From: Bradyrhizobium uaiense
Lineage (GTDB): Bacteria; Pseudomonadota; Alphaproteobacteria; Rhizobiales; Xanthobacteraceae
NCBI RefSeq assembly: GCF_010811875.1
Contig: NZ_VKHP01000004.1
Location: 38,255-102,254 of the forward strand
Length of the DNA: 64,000 nucleotides
Reading direction: 5' to 3'
The notes beneath the pieces are model-generated. The model was not told the origin of the DNA. It searched no databases and saw only the letters and a program-made list of their open reading frames with translations. The translations under genes were made by a program, and so were the position numbers. This document shows, piece after piece, positions 18,731-28,180 of this stretch. How positions within the stretch are numbered: the stretch's first letter is position 1; every line of letters starts with the position of its first letter.

Positions 18731-19927
18731 ATGCTCTTGTCAACTCGCTCTCGCCTGGCGGGCCTGCTCGCCTTCACCGCGCTCACGGCCGCCACGATCC
18801 CGCCATCCATCGCAGCCGAAAGCGCGATCAGAATAGGAAACACCGCGCCCTACAGCGGCCCGGCGTCGGCCTACGGCACCATCGCGCGCGCCGAAGCCGC
18901 GTATTTCCAGATGCTCAACGATCAGGGCGGCATCAACGGCCGCAAGATCGACTTCGAGAGTCTCGATGACGCCTATTCGCCGTCGAAGACCGTCGAGCAG
19001 ACGCGCAAGCTCGTCGAGCAGGACGAGGTGCTCGCGATCTTCAGCGCGGTCGGCACCGCGCCCAATATCTCGGTGCAGAAGTACCTGAACATCAAGAAGG
19101 TGCCTCAGTTGTTCGTGTCCTCGGGCGCGACGCGCTGGAACGATCCGAAGCAATTCCCGTGGACGGTCGGTTTCAATCCAACCTACGAGCTCGAAGGTCG
19201 GCTCTACGCAAAATACATCCTGAAGACCAAGCCGGACGCGAAGATCGCGGTGATCACGCCGAACGAAGACGCCGGCAAGGATTATCTCAGGGGTTTCAAG
19301 GACGGGCTTGGCGAGCATGCCGGCCAGATCGTGGCCGAGACCACCTACCTCACGACCGACCCGACTATCGATTCCCAGATGGTGACGATGCGCGAGTCCG
19401 GCGCGGACGTGTTCTTCGCCGAGGCGACGCCGAAATTCGCGGCGCAGGCGCTGCGCAAGGCGGCGAGTATGCGCTGGAAGCCGTTGACCATCCTGCCGAC
19501 CGTCTCCAACTCGGTCTCGGCGGTGCTCGAGCCGGCCGGGCTCGAGAATGTGATCGGGGTCGTGACCGGCCTCTATCTGAAGGACCCGACCGATCCGCGC
19601 TGGGCCGACGATCCCGCGCAGAAGGAGTTTGCGGCCTGGATGAAGAAGTATCAGCCGAATGCGAGCGCGGGCGATCTCTTCAACGTGCAGGGCTATACGG
19701 TCGCACAGGTCATGGCGGCGGTTCTGAAGAACTGCAACGGCGATTACAGCCGCGACAACATCATCAAGCAGGCGACCAATCTGAAGTCACTTGAACTGCC
19801 GATGCTGCTGCCGGGCATCAAGGTGCAGACCGAGCCCGACAATGTGACGCCGATTCGACAGATCCAGATGGCACGGTTCGACGGCAAGTCCTGGGCACTG
19901 TTCGGCGACGTGCTGAGCGACAAGTAG
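18731..19927 (+). CDS. ABC transporter substrate-binding protein (branched-chain amino acid type)
   Basis: 398 residues with a Sec signal peptide (MLLSTRSRLAGLLAFTALTAATIPPSIAAES). The mature protein is a Peripla_BP_6/LivJ-like fold: IRIGNTAPYSGPASAYG at the start, FQMLNDQGGINGRKIDFESLDDAYSPSKTVEQ, and AVITPNEDAGKDYLRGFK. It would capture a small ligand in the periplasm for a Liv-type permease. No permease or ATPase genes are nearby, so it is an orphan binding protein; Bradyrhizobium genomes carry many. The ligand is unknown. A strong bidirectional hairpin follows. Confidence 0.88.
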   Translation: MLLSTRSRLAGLLAFTALTAATIPPSIAAESAIRIGNTAPYSGPASAYGTIARAEAAYFQMLNDQGGINGRKIDFESLDDAYSPSKTVEQTRKLVEQDEVLAIFSAVGTAPNISVQKYLNIKKVPQLFVSSGATRWNDPKQFPWTVGFNPTYELEGRLYAKYILKTKPDAKIAVITPNEDAGKDYLRGFKDGLGEHAGQIVAETTYLTTDPTIDSQMVTMRESGADVFFAEATPKFAAQALRKAASMRWKPLTILPTVSNSVSAVLEPAGLENVIGVVTGLYLKDPTDPRWADDPAQKEFAAWMKKYQPNASAGDLFNVQGYTVAQVMAAVLKNCNGDYSRDNIIKQATNLKSLELPMLLPGIKVQTEPDNVTPIRQIQMARFDGKSWALFGDVLSDK

Positions 19928-19941
19928 CCGGCCAAACGCAA

Positions 19942-19975
19942 ATCGGGCCTTCCGGTGGTTGCCGGAAGGCCCGAT
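19942..19975. terminator. bidirectional terminator between converging genes
   Basis: ATCGGGCCTTCCGG (19942-19955), 6-nt loop, and its exact complement (19962-19975). It sits between the 3' ends of the binding-protein gene (rightward) and korB (leftward). Flanking AAA on the left and, on the opposite strand, near the stem help termination both ways. Confidence 0.75.
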
Positions 19976-19994
19976 CTGAAACCAGATTCAAACC

Positions 19995-21050
19995 TCAACG
20001 CAGGCTGGCGTTGATCTTGTCCAGCACGGCTGAGCCGGGGCACAGCGCCTGTTCGTCGAGCGTGTTGAGCGGTGTCTCGACGGTGTCGAGATGGGTGTGC
20101 AGGTCCTCGGCCTCCGGATCGACATAGAGCAGGCCGGTGACGATCTGGCCCTTGGCCGCATGCCTCTGCAGGAAGGTCATCGCGCCGAGCCGATCATGCG
20201 GATCGTAGTCGGCGTCGAGCTTGCGCAGCGCGAGCCTGGAGCCGTCATGCTGCTCGACCACCTGCACGGTGCCGGGTGCATAGTCGACGCTGATCGGATC
20301 GCGGCCGACCAGCACGTCGAGCCGGTTCACCGCGTCATTGTGCTCGCGCACATAATCGAAGCTCTTGGTCGAGCCGGCGTGGTTGTTGAAGGCGATGCAC
20401 GGGCTGATCACGTCGATGAAGGACGCGCCCTTGTGGCGGATCGCAGCGGCAATCAAGGGAACCAATTGCGTCTTGTCGCCGGAGAAGCTGCGCGCCACGA
20501 AGGTGGCCCCTAACTGCAAGGCGATCGCGACCAGGTCGATCGCGTTGTCGGTGTTGGTGACACCCTTCTTGGACTTCGAGCCGCGGTCGGCGGTCGCCGA
20601 GAACTGGCCCTTGGTCAGGCCGTACACGCCATTGTTCTCGACGATATAGGTCATGTTGACCGCGCGCCGGATCGAATGCGCGAACTGGCCGAAGCCGATC
20701 GAGGCGCTGTCCCCGTCGCCGGAGACGCCGAGATAGATCAGGTCGCGGTTGGCGAGGTTGGCGCCGGTCAAGACCGACGGCATCCGGCCATGCACCGAGT
20801 TGAAGCCGTGCGAATTGCCGAGGAAATAGTCCGGGGTTTTCGACGAGCAGCCGATGCCGGAAATCTTGGCCACCCGGTGCGGCTCGATCGACAGCTCGTA
20901 GCAGGCCTCGATGATCGAGGCGGTGATCGAATCGTGGCCGCAGCCGGCGCACAGGGTCGAGATCTTCCCCTCGTAGTCGCGATGGGTATAGCCCAGCTCG
21001 TTCTTCTTCAGGCCGGGATGATGAAATTTCGGCTTTGCGATGTAGGTCAT
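19995..21050 (-). CDS. korB: 2-oxoacid:ferredoxin oxidoreductase, beta subunit
   Basis: 351 residues, TPP-binding subunit of a 2-oxoacid (probably 2-oxoglutarate) ferredoxin oxidoreductase. The TPP/Mg motif runs from GVSGDGDSASIGFGQFAHS to VENNGVYGLTKGQ (GDGD...NN). CAGCGHDS and GIGCSSKTPDYF supply cysteines for the cluster and CoA-side region. The complex decarboxylates 2-oxoglutarate with CoA and passes electrons to ferredoxin. The stop codon of korA overlaps this start by 4 bp (ATGA), so the subunits are translationally coupled. 2-oxoglutarate is the likely substrate by family and not proven. Confidence 0.9.
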   Translation of the reverse strand: MTYIAKPKFHHPGLKKNELGYTHRDYEGKISTLCAGCGHDSITASIIEACYELSIEPHRVAKISGIGCSSKTPDYFLGNSHGFNSVHGRMPSVLTGANLANRDLIYLGVSGDGDSASIGFGQFAHSIRRAVNMTYIVENNGVYGLTKGQFSATADRGSKSKKGVTNTDNAIDLVAIALQLGATFVARSFSGDKTQLVPLIAAAIRHKGASFIDVISPCIAFNNHAGSTKSFDYVREHNDAVNRLDVLVGRDPISVDYAPGTVQVVEQHDGSRLALRKLDADYDPHDRLGAMTFLQRHAAKGQIVTGLLYVDPEAEDLHTHLDTVETPLNTLDEQALCPGSAVLDKINASLR

Positions 21051-22894
21051 GTCACGGCCTTGCGGAGAGGGGTCACCTTGAGATGATCCTGGTGGTCGCC
21101 GATCGCGTTGGCGATGAAGCGCGCGGTGATCGGCGTGCCGTCATAGTGCAGGATCGGCACCAGCCTGACCGGGTCGATGCCGTTCTCGTTGACGATCAGC
21201 TGGCGGAGCTGCGCGTCGCGGTTCTGCTCGACCACGTAGACGAAGTCGTGATCGGCGATGAAGCTCGCGACGCTGGAGTGGAACGGGAAGGCGCGGATGC
21301 GCATGCGGTCGAGCTGATGGCCGCGCGCCTCCAAAATCCCGATCGCCTCGTCCATCGCGGGCGAGGTCGAGCCGAAATAGAGCACGCCATACTTGGTCGG
21401 CTTTGCCGCATTGGCCTGCAACGGCCGCGGTACCATGTCCTGCGCGGTCTCGAACTTGCGTACCAGGCGCTGCATGTTGTCGGCGTAGACGGCGCCTTCC
21501 TCGGAATAGCGCGCGTAACGGTCGCGCGAGGTGCCGCGGGTGAAGTAGGAGCCCTTGGTCGGATGCGTGCCGGGATAGGTGCGATAGGGGATGCCGTCGC
21601 CGTCGACGTCGAGGTAGCGGCCGAAGTCGCGGCCCTCCTCGAGCATCTCCGCCGTCATTACCTTGCCGCGGTCATATTGCTTCGCGTCATCCCACTTCAG
21701 CGGGCGGCACAGCCGGTGGTTCATGCCGATGTCGAGATCGAGCATCAGGAAGATCGTGGTCTGCAGCCGCTCGGCGAGATCGAACGCGGCGGCGGCGAAT
21801 TCGAACGCCTCCGCCGGATCTTCCGGGAACAGCAGCACGTGCTTGGTGTCGCCGTGCGAAGCATAGGCGCAGGCGATCACGTCGCATTGTTGGGTGCGGG
21901 TCGGCATGCCCGTCGACGGGCCGGCGCGCTGGATGTTCATGATCACAGCCGGGATCTCGGCGAAATAGGACAGGCCGATGAACTCGGTCATCAGCGAGAT
22001 GCCCGGACCCGAGGTCGCGGTGAAGGCCCGCGCACCGTTCCAGGAGGCGCCGATCACGATGCCGATCGAGGCGAGCTCGTCCTCACCCTGCACGATCGCG
22101 TATTTCGCCTTGCCGGTTTCGGGATCGTGGCGGTACTTCTTGCAGTGGCTGGTGAAGGCTTCCGCGACCGACGATGACGGCGTGATCGGATACCAGGCGC
22201 ACACGGTGGCGCCGCCATAGACGGCGCCGAGCGCGGCGGCGCTGTTGCCCTCGATGAAGATGCGGTCGCCGACCTTGTCGGACTTCTTCACCCGCAGTCC
22301 GATCGGGCATTTCAGGTTCTGCAGCGCCCAGTCGCGGCCGAGATGCAGCGCATGGACGTTGGAGGAGAGCAGCTTCTCCTTGCCCTTGTACTGCTCGCCG
22401 ATCAGCTGCTCGACCAGCTTGGGATCGAGGTCGAGCAGGGCGCAGAGCGCGCCGAGATAGATGATGTTCTTGAACAGCTGGCGCTGCCTGGGATCGGTGT
22501 AGGTCGAGTTGGTGATCGCGGTCAGCGGCACGCCGATGACCGTGATGTCCTCTCGGAATTTCGACGTCGGCATCGGCTTGGTCGAATCATAGAACAGATA
22601 GCCGCCGGGCTCGATCGAGGCGACGTCCTTGTCCCAGGTCTGCGGGTTCATCGCCACCATCATGTCGACGGCGCCGCGGGCGCCGAGATGGCCGTCCTCG
22701 GTGACGCGCACCTCATACCAGGTCGGCAGACCCTGGATGTTGGAGGGGAAGATGTTGCGCGGCGACACCGGCACGCCGTGCCGCAGGATCGAACGCGCGA
22801 ACAGCTCGTTGGCGGAAGCCGAGCCCGAACCGTTGACGTTGGCGAAGCGGACGACGAAGTCGTTTACGCTGCTGATCGGGCTTTGGACTGACAT
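21047..22894 (-). CDS. korA: 2-oxoacid:ferredoxin oxidoreductase, fused gamma-alpha subunit
   Basis: 615 residues from the ATG of MSVQSPISSVNDFVVRF. A longer opening of 28 codons overlaps the upstream gene further and is not family-like. The N-terminal ~200 residues are the gamma domain (FANVNGSGSASANELFAR). The alpha (pyrimidine-binding) domain follows, with AALGAVYGGATVCAWYPITP and ATSGPGISLMTEFIGL. The domain order gamma-alpha is that of KorA-type enzymes. The start lies within the 3' end of the FAD/Fe-S gene, giving a 31-bp overlap and probable coupling. Confidence 0.92.
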   Translation of the reverse strand: MSVQSPISSVNDFVVRFANVNGSGSASANELFARSILRHGVPVSPRNIFPSNIQGLPTWYEVRVTEDGHLGARGAVDMMVAMNPQTWDKDVASIEPGGYLFYDSTKPMPTSKFREDITVIGVPLTAITNSTYTDPRQRQLFKNIIYLGALCALLDLDPKLVEQLIGEQYKGKEKLLSSNVHALHLGRDWALQNLKCPIGLRVKKSDKVGDRIFIEGNSAAALGAVYGGATVCAWYPITPSSSVAEAFTSHCKKYRHDPETGKAKYAIVQGEDELASIGIVIGASWNGARAFTATSGPGISLMTEFIGLSYFAEIPAVIMNIQRAGPSTGMPTRTQQCDVIACAYASHGDTKHVLLFPEDPAEAFEFAAAAFDLAERLQTTIFLMLDLDIGMNHRLCRPLKWDDAKQYDRGKVMTAEMLEEGRDFGRYLDVDGDGIPYRTYPGTHPTKGSYFTRGTSRDRYARYSEEGAVYADNMQRLVRKFETAQDMVPRPLQANAAKPTKYGVLYFGSTSPAMDEAIGILEARGHQLDRMRIRAFPFHSSVASFIADHDFVYVVEQNRDAQLRQLIVNENGIDPVRLVPILHYDGTPITARFIANAIGDHQDHLKVTPLRKAVT

Positions 22895-24663
22895 GTTGAT
22901 CCCGCTTGAACCATATCGATGAGGTACTTCTGCATGTCCCAGGCGCCGGTCGGGCAGCGCTCGGCACACAGTCCGCAATGCAGGCAGACGTCTTCGTCTT
23001 TCACCATGACGCGGCCGGTCTTCAGGTCGCCGGAGACGTACAGCGCCTGGTCGTGATGCGGCGAGGGCGCCTTCAGCCGCTGCCGCAAATCATCCTCCTC
23101 GCCGTTCTCGGTGAAGCTGATGCAGTCCATCGGACAGATGTCGACGCAGGCGTCGCATTCGATGCACAGCGGCGCGGCAAACACCGTCTGCACGTCGCAG
23201 TTCAGGCAGCGCTCCGCTTCGCCGAGCGCGAGCTTCAGGTCGTAGCCCAGCTCGACCTCGGCGCGGATGTCCTTCAGCGCGATCACCTTGTCGCGATGCG
23301 GCACCTTGAAGCGCTTGTCGGTGGAGATGTCGTTGTCGTAGCTCCACTCGTGGATGCCCATCTTCTGCGAGGAAACGTGCACCTCGGGCAGCGGGCGCTC
23401 GTTGATGTCCTCGCCGGACAGCATCTTGTGAATGGAGAGCGCGGCGTCGTGGCCGTGCGCCACCGCCCAGATGATGTTCTTCGGCCCGAACGCGGCGTCG
23501 CCGCCGAAGAACACCTTGGGATTGGTCGAGACGAACGTCTTGGGGTCGACCTTCGGCATGTGCCACTTGTCGAATTCGATGCCGCAATCGGCTTCGATCC
23601 AGGGGAACGCGTTCTCCTGGCCGACCGCAACGAGCACATCGTCGCAGGGGATGGTCTCGTCCGGCTCGCCCGAGGGCACCAGATTGCGCCGACCCTTGGC
23701 GTCGTACTCCGCCTTCACCTTCTGGAAGATGACGCCGATCAGCTTGCCGGCCACATGCTTGAACGCCACCGGCACCATGTAGTTGAGGATCGGGATGTCC
23801 TCGTGGAGGGCGTCTTCCTTCTCCCACGGCGAGGCCTTCATCTCCTCGAAGCCGGAGCGGACGACCACCTTGACGCTCTCGCCGCCGAGGCGGCGCGCGG
23901 TGCGGCAGCAATCCATCGCGGTATTGCCGCCGCCGAGCACGATGACGCGGCGGCCGATCTTTTCGACGTGGCCGAACGACACGTTGGCCAGCCACTCGAT
24001 GCCGATATGGATGTTGGCGGTGGCTTCCGTGCGGCCGGGAATGTCCAGCTCGCGGCCGCGCGGCGCGCCGCTTCCGACGAAGATCGCGTCGTAGTTCTCG
24101 GCGAGCAGCTGCTTCAGGCTGTCGACGCGCTGGCCGCCCTTGAACTCGACGCCGAGGTTGAGAATGTAATCGGTCTCTTCGTCGATCACGCTGTCGGGCA
24201 GGCGGAATTTCGGGATCTGGCTGCGCATCATGCCGCCGGCCTTGGGATCGCCGTCGAACACGGTGCAGTGATAGCCGAGCGGGGCGAGATCGCGTGCCAC
24301 CGCGAGCGAGGCGGGGCCGCCGCCGACCAGCGCGACGCGTTTGCCGTTCTTCGGCCCTGGCTTCGGCAGGCGATGCTTGATGTCGTCCTTGAAGTCGGCT
24401 GCGACGCGCTTCAGGCGGCAGATCGCGACCGGATTGTCCTCGACCCGGCCGCGGCGGCATGCGGGTTCGCATGGACGGTCACAGGTGCGCCCGAGAATGC
24501 CGGGGAACACGTTGGACTTCCAATTGATCATGTAGGCGTCGCTGTAACGCCCCTCAGCAATCAACCGGATGTACTCGGGAACGGGGGTGTGTGCGGGGCA
24601 GGCCCATTGGCAATCGACTACTTTATGAAAGTAATCCGGCGCCGAGATATCAGTCGGTTTCAT
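22864..24663 (-). CDS. FAD/NAD(P)H oxidoreductase with ferredoxin domains (GltD-like) linked to Kor
   Basis: 599 residues. The N-terminal Cys cluster (CQWACPAHTPV; GRTCDRPCEPACRRG) is the Fe-S domain of glutamate-synthase small chains. Two Rossmann folds follow: VALVGGGPASLAVARDLA for FAD and VIVLGGGNTAMDCCRTARR for NAD(P)H. The C-terminus carries two 4Fe-4S ferredoxin motifs, CIECDACVDICPMDC and CLHCGLCAERCPTGA. It therefore can move electrons between a pyridine nucleotide and ferredoxin-level clusters and is likely the electron outlet of KorAB. It is the first gene of the three-gene leftward operon. In an aerobe this suggests an NAD(P)H-linked 2-oxoglutarate oxidation that bypasses the lipoamide complex; this role is inference. 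Confidence 0.88.
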   Translation of the reverse strand: MKPTDISAPDYFHKVVDCQWACPAHTPVPEYIRLIAEGRYSDAYMINWKSNVFPGILGRTCDRPCEPACRRGRVEDNPVAICRLKRVAADFKDDIKHRLPKPGPKNGKRVALVGGGPASLAVARDLAPLGYHCTVFDGDPKAGGMMRSQIPKFRLPDSVIDEETDYILNLGVEFKGGQRVDSLKQLLAENYDAIFVGSGAPRGRELDIPGRTEATANIHIGIEWLANVSFGHVEKIGRRVIVLGGGNTAMDCCRTARRLGGESVKVVVRSGFEEMKASPWEKEDALHEDIPILNYMVPVAFKHVAGKLIGVIFQKVKAEYDAKGRRNLVPSGEPDETIPCDDVLVAVGQENAFPWIEADCGIEFDKWHMPKVDPKTFVSTNPKVFFGGDAAFGPKNIIWAVAHGHDAALSIHKMLSGEDINERPLPEVHVSSQKMGIHEWSYDNDISTDKRFKVPHRDKVIALKDIRAEVELGYDLKLALGEAERCLNCDVQTVFAAPLCIECDACVDICPMDCISFTENGEEDDLRQRLKAPSPHHDQALYVSGDLKTGRVMVKDEDVCLHCGLCAERCPTGAWDMQKYLIDMVQAGSTCQSKARSAA

Positions 24664-24868
24664 TCCTACCTTTGACCCGCGCGAAAATGCCTGACCGCGC
24701 GGCCTTATCGTTGACGACGAACGCTCACGTGGCGTTGTTCTGGTTTTTGAATTGGATCATAGGTTTATCTTATTAGAGCCGTTCCAGAGAAGGCAAAGGC
24801 TAAATTGTCTGATCATCTGCTTTCGCGCGGCTGATGTGCGCTCAGCGTTAATCTCGATTTCGTTATGT

Positions 24869-24893
24869 GGCGGTGCAGCATGATCGCACCGCC
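24869..24893. terminator. hairpin between korB-operon promoter region and DUF4286-like gene
   Basis: GGCGGTGC, 9-nt loop, GCACCGCC. It lies just beyond the 3' end of the leftward gene upstream, where its mirror operon begins. Probable terminator for neither-coding read-through; no T-run. Confidence 0.4.
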
Positions 24894-24917
24894 AAAGCGC
24901 GCTTCAAGCCGCGCTTG

Positions 24918-25589
24918 TTACGCGCGCGGAAGATCGCTCTTGGCGATATCCCACAACAGCCTGTAGACGCCGCTGGTGACCACCAGTTGCTTCAAGGCAG
25001 CGTTGCCGGTGACGGCCGCTGCGGCCGCAGGGACCGCGCCAACGTCGGTGGCGTCGATCAGCACGAACCAGTCGCCGGCGCCGGGATCGACTTTGTCGGC
25101 GTCCGGTGTCAGCGGCTTCGACAGCACGGGATCGTTCTCCAAAAGGTGCATCGAGATGACGCCGTCGCGCGCGGCGGGATCGAGTTGCTCCCGCAATGCA
25201 GCGCGGAGTTTGTCCGCGCCGTCGGCCGGCGGCCGCAGGCGGATGATGCCGAGCGCTGCGCCGCGGCCGACGCCGCGGCTGATCGTGATGCGGGAAACCC
25301 CGCGGATCATGTTCTGGAAGCGCGCGATGTTGGCCTTCGACCAGTCGGTCTGGCTGGCGAGCGCCTTGCGGTAGGCCGGGCTCTCGAGCACGTCGAAGGT
25401 CGCGGTCGAGTAGAGGCTGAGATATTTCGGCCTGCCGTCATGGGCGACGTAGCGGCGGGCTTCCAGGAATCCGTCGATCGCGACTCGTTCTTCGAGATGC
25501 TCGCGGTCGTACCAGCGATTGAATTCAGCTTCGTGTAAGCTGTCGATATCCATCGACGTCAGCAGCATGCCTTGTCCGGCGATTGGCAT
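24918..25589 (-). CDS. small alpha/beta-barrel-like protein (DUF4286/EthD-like)
   Basis: 223 residues from ATG of MPIAGQGMLLTSMDID; AAAAAGGAGCAC just upstream is a strong ribosome site, which rules out the 11-codon longer start. Two ~100-residue halves each look like a ferredoxin-like dimeric alpha/beta-barrel unit: FNRWYDREHLEERVAI in the first and LRAALREQLDPAARDG in the second. The motif FNxWYDxEH is typical of EthD/DUF4286 proteins near dehydrogenases and catabolic genes. No catalytic role can be assigned. It is divergent from the caspase-like gene. Confidence 0.65.
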   Translation of the reverse strand: MPIAGQGMLLTSMDIDSLHEAEFNRWYDREHLEERVAIDGFLEARRYVAHDGRPKYLSLYSTATFDVLESPAYRKALASQTDWSKANIARFQNMIRGVSRITISRGVGRGAALGIIRLRPPADGADKLRAALREQLDPAARDGVISMHLLENDPVLSKPLTPDADKVDPGAGDWFVLIDATDVGAVPAAAAAVTGNAALKQLVVTSGVYRLLWDIAKSDLPRA

Positions 25590-25783
25590 CGAGTGCTCCT
25601 TTTTTGCCTGTTTTATCTGCATAATATCGCCGAACGGCGCTGGTCAGGGAAGCGGGTCCGGGGCGGCGAGGACGGCTCAGACCAAGGATTGCCACAATTG
25701 CCGCAATCCTGTTCAGCGCGTATTCACGGAAGTAGCATTTCCATCCGTTACGCCAACTCTTGAGAAGAAAAGGGACGACCACT

Positions 25784-28102
25784 ATGGCGCGCATTCTGTG
25801 GGCATTGATCGTCGGTCTGGTGTCGCTTGCGTCGCTTCCCGTGCATGCGCAGGACCAGGAGAAACGCCTTGCGCTCGTCGTCGGCAACGGCGCCTATCAG
25901 GCGAGTGCGTTGCAGACCGCCGCGAACGATGCCGGACTGATCGCGCAGACCTTGCAGGCCGCCGGCTTCGACGTGGTCGGGGCGCGCGATCTCGATGCCG
26001 AGACGCTCCGCAAGTCGTTCCGCGATTTCATTCAGAAGGTGCAGGACGCGGGGCCCAACGCCGTGGCCTTCGTCTACCTCGCCGGCTACGGCGTGCAGCT
26101 CACCGGCGAGAATTACTTCGTGCCGGTGGATGCCAAGATCGCCCGCGACACCGACGTGCCGGTCGAGGCGATTCGCATCTCCGATTACAGCCATCAGCTG
26201 TCGGCGCTGCCGATCAAGGCCGGTGTGATCGTGCTCGACGCGGCGCGCAGCAATTCCTTCGCCAAGGACGGCCAGCCGCTGGCCGGCGGCCTTGCGCTGG
26301 TCGATCCCGATCCGAAGATGCTGATCGCCTTCAATTCGGCGCCCGGCACCGTCGCCCCCGACGGCGCGCCGCCTTACGGACCCTACGCGCAAGCGCTGGC
26401 GGAGATGATTCGCGCCGGCGGCCTGACCTTGCCCGAGGTGTTCGACCGCGTCCGCCTGCGCGTCAACGAGATGACCAAGGGTGCCGAGATCCCGTGGAAT
26501 GCGCAGAAGGTCGACGCGCCCTTCATGTTCTTCGAGCGCAAGCCGGATGCGCCGCCGCAGCAGGTCGATGCCGGACTGCGCACCAAGCCGATCCGCGATT
26601 TCCCGGCCCAGGATGCCTATGCCGCGGCGCTGGAGCGCGACACGCTGCAAGGCTACGAGGACTATCTGCAGGCCTACCCGACCGATCCGTTGGCCAAGCG
26701 CGTGCGCGCGATCGTGGCGGCGCGGCGCGAGGCCATCACCTGGCGGCGCACCTACAACGCCGACACGGCTGATGCGTATTGGTCGTACCTGCGGCGTTAT
26801 CCGCGCGGGCCGCATGCTTACGACGCAAGGCGCCGGCTCTCCTATCTGTCGGCCGCGCTGGAGCCGCCGCCGCAGTTCGCGGCGATCGATTATGACGTGC
26901 CGCCGCCGCCGCCCGACGAGATCGTCTATGTCGACCGTCCGGTGCTGTACTACAGCGATCCGGTGTTCGCCTTCGCGCCGCCGCCGCCGCCACCGCTGTT
27001 CTTCCTGCCGCCGCCGCCGCCGGACTTCGTCGTGCTGCCGCCGCCGCCGCCGCCGATCGGCCTGTTCGTGCTGCCGACGCCGTTCTTCGTGGCCATCCCG
27101 GCCTATGTCGCCGCCCCGGCCTATGTCGTGCCGCCGCAGAACAACATCGTGTTCAACAACATCCACAACACGACGGTCATCAACACGGTGATCAACAATC
27201 CCAACCCGACGCCGGCGCAGCTTCATGCGGCCGGGGTGACGGCGGCAATGGGCGGCGCACCGGTCACGGCGGCACCGCAACTGCCGGCCGCAGCGATGCA
27301 GCGCGCCAATCTGGCGCAGCCGGGCGGTCCGCAAGGCGTGACGCCGGCCCAGGGCGCAGCCATAGGAGCGCCTGGCGCTGCACCGAACGCACCTGCCGCG
27401 CCGAACGCGATGGGCGCGCCGGCTGCGCACACATTGCCGGGCGCAAAGAATGGACCGCCGCTGCCGCAGTCGGCGACCGCGCCGGCCAATCCCGCCCAGC
27501 AGCATGGCGCCGTGCAGCCGGGCACCGTGCAACCTGGTGCCGCGCAGCCTGGCGCCGCGCAATCCGGCGCAAAGCCGAACGCGCTGACGCCCGCCAAGCC
27601 GGCGACGGCCACGGCGCCTGCCAATGGGCAGCCTGCTGCTCAGGGCAAGCCCGGCGCCCCGGCGACAAGTGCGCCGGCCTCGCCCGCGACCGCCGGCAAG
27701 CCGGGGGCGCAACCGCTCTCGCATGCTGCGACCGCGCCGACCACAAACGTGAAGCCTGCAGCGGCACCGTCGCCGGCGAACCGCGCGACATCGGCACCGT
27801 CGACGCCGGCCGCGCATTCGGCACCCGCGCATGCCGCGGTGTCGCCGCCGCCGGTCTCTCGCGCTGCACCGGTACGGTCTGCACCTCCGCAGCGTGCGGC
27901 CCCGCCGCCGCGTGCTGCGGCTGTTGCGCCGCGACCGGCACCCGCGCCGGCTCCGCGCGCCGCTCCGCCACCGCCGCCACGACCGGCGGTGCAGGCGCAA
28001 CGCGCGGCTCCGCCGCCGCGGATGGCGGCGCCGCCGACAAGGCCCGCGCCCGCACCACGCGCAGCAGCGCCGGCATGTCCTCCCGGCAAGTGCAAACACT
28101 GA
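25784..28102 (+). CDS. caspase-like (C14) pseudoenzyme with long Pro/Ala-rich tail
   Basis: 772 residues from MARILWALIVGLVSLAS, which is a Sec signal peptide; an ATG-lacking longer frame adds 8 codons. Residues ~27-260 have the caspase/metacaspase fold: RLALVVGNGAYQ, AANDAGLIAQTLQAAGFDV and ENYFVPVDA. The catalytic His position reads YLAGYGVQL (Tyr102) and the catalytic Cys position reads VIVLDAARSN (Ala154), so the dyad is lost. Residues ~260-370 resemble a helical repeat region common in rhizobial members. The last ~400 residues are polyproline followed by Ala/Pro-rich low complexity, likely extended in the periplasm. Probable binding or scaffold protein; no protease activity expected. Confidence 0.82.
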   Translation: MARILWALIVGLVSLASLPVHAQDQEKRLALVVGNGAYQASALQTAANDAGLIAQTLQAAGFDVVGARDLDAETLRKSFRDFIQKVQDAGPNAVAFVYLAGYGVQLTGENYFVPVDAKIARDTDVPVEAIRISDYSHQLSALPIKAGVIVLDAARSNSFAKDGQPLAGGLALVDPDPKMLIAFNSAPGTVAPDGAPPYGPYAQALAEMIRAGGLTLPEVFDRVRLRVNEMTKGAEIPWNAQKVDAPFMFFERKPDAPPQQVDAGLRTKPIRDFPAQDAYAAALERDTLQGYEDYLQAYPTDPLAKRVRAIVAARREAITWRRTYNADTADAYWSYLRRYPRGPHAYDARRRLSYLSAALEPPPQFAAIDYDVPPPPPDEIVYVDRPVLYYSDPVFAFAPPPPPPLFFLPPPPPDFVVLPPPPPPIGLFVLPTPFFVAIPAYVAAPAYVVPPQNNIVFNNIHNTTVINTVINNPNPTPAQLHAAGVTAAMGGAPVTAAPQLPAAAMQRANLAQPGGPQGVTPAQGAAIGAPGAAPNAPAAPNAMGAPAAHTLPGAKNGPPLPQSATAPANPAQQHGAVQPGTVQPGAAQPGAAQSGAKPNALTPAKPATATAPANGQPAAQGKPGAPATSAPASPATAGKPGAQPLSHAATAPTTNVKPAAAPSPANRATSAPSTPAAHSAPAHAAVSPPPVSRAAPVRSAPPQRAAPPPRAAAVAPRPAPAPAPRAAPPPPPRPAVQAQRAAPPPRMAAPPTRPAPAPRAAAPACPPGKCKH

Positions 28103-28180
28103 GGGCATGACACCATGAGCCGAGCAGGTCAGCCTTCATGAGCATCACGGCCACACTCGGATCGCGGACAGTCGCGAACC

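Noticed and set aside
26900..28060. Simple-sequence CCG-rich tracts as a possible regulatory or structural repeat
   Set aside because: They encode the polyproline and Ala/Pro tail of the caspase-like protein in frame; codon usage explains them.
25748..28108. A 786-codon minus-strand frame opposite the caspase-like gene
   Set aside because: Arg/Cys-rich low-complexity mirror of a Pro/Ala-rich coding strand; no start context or recognisable domain.
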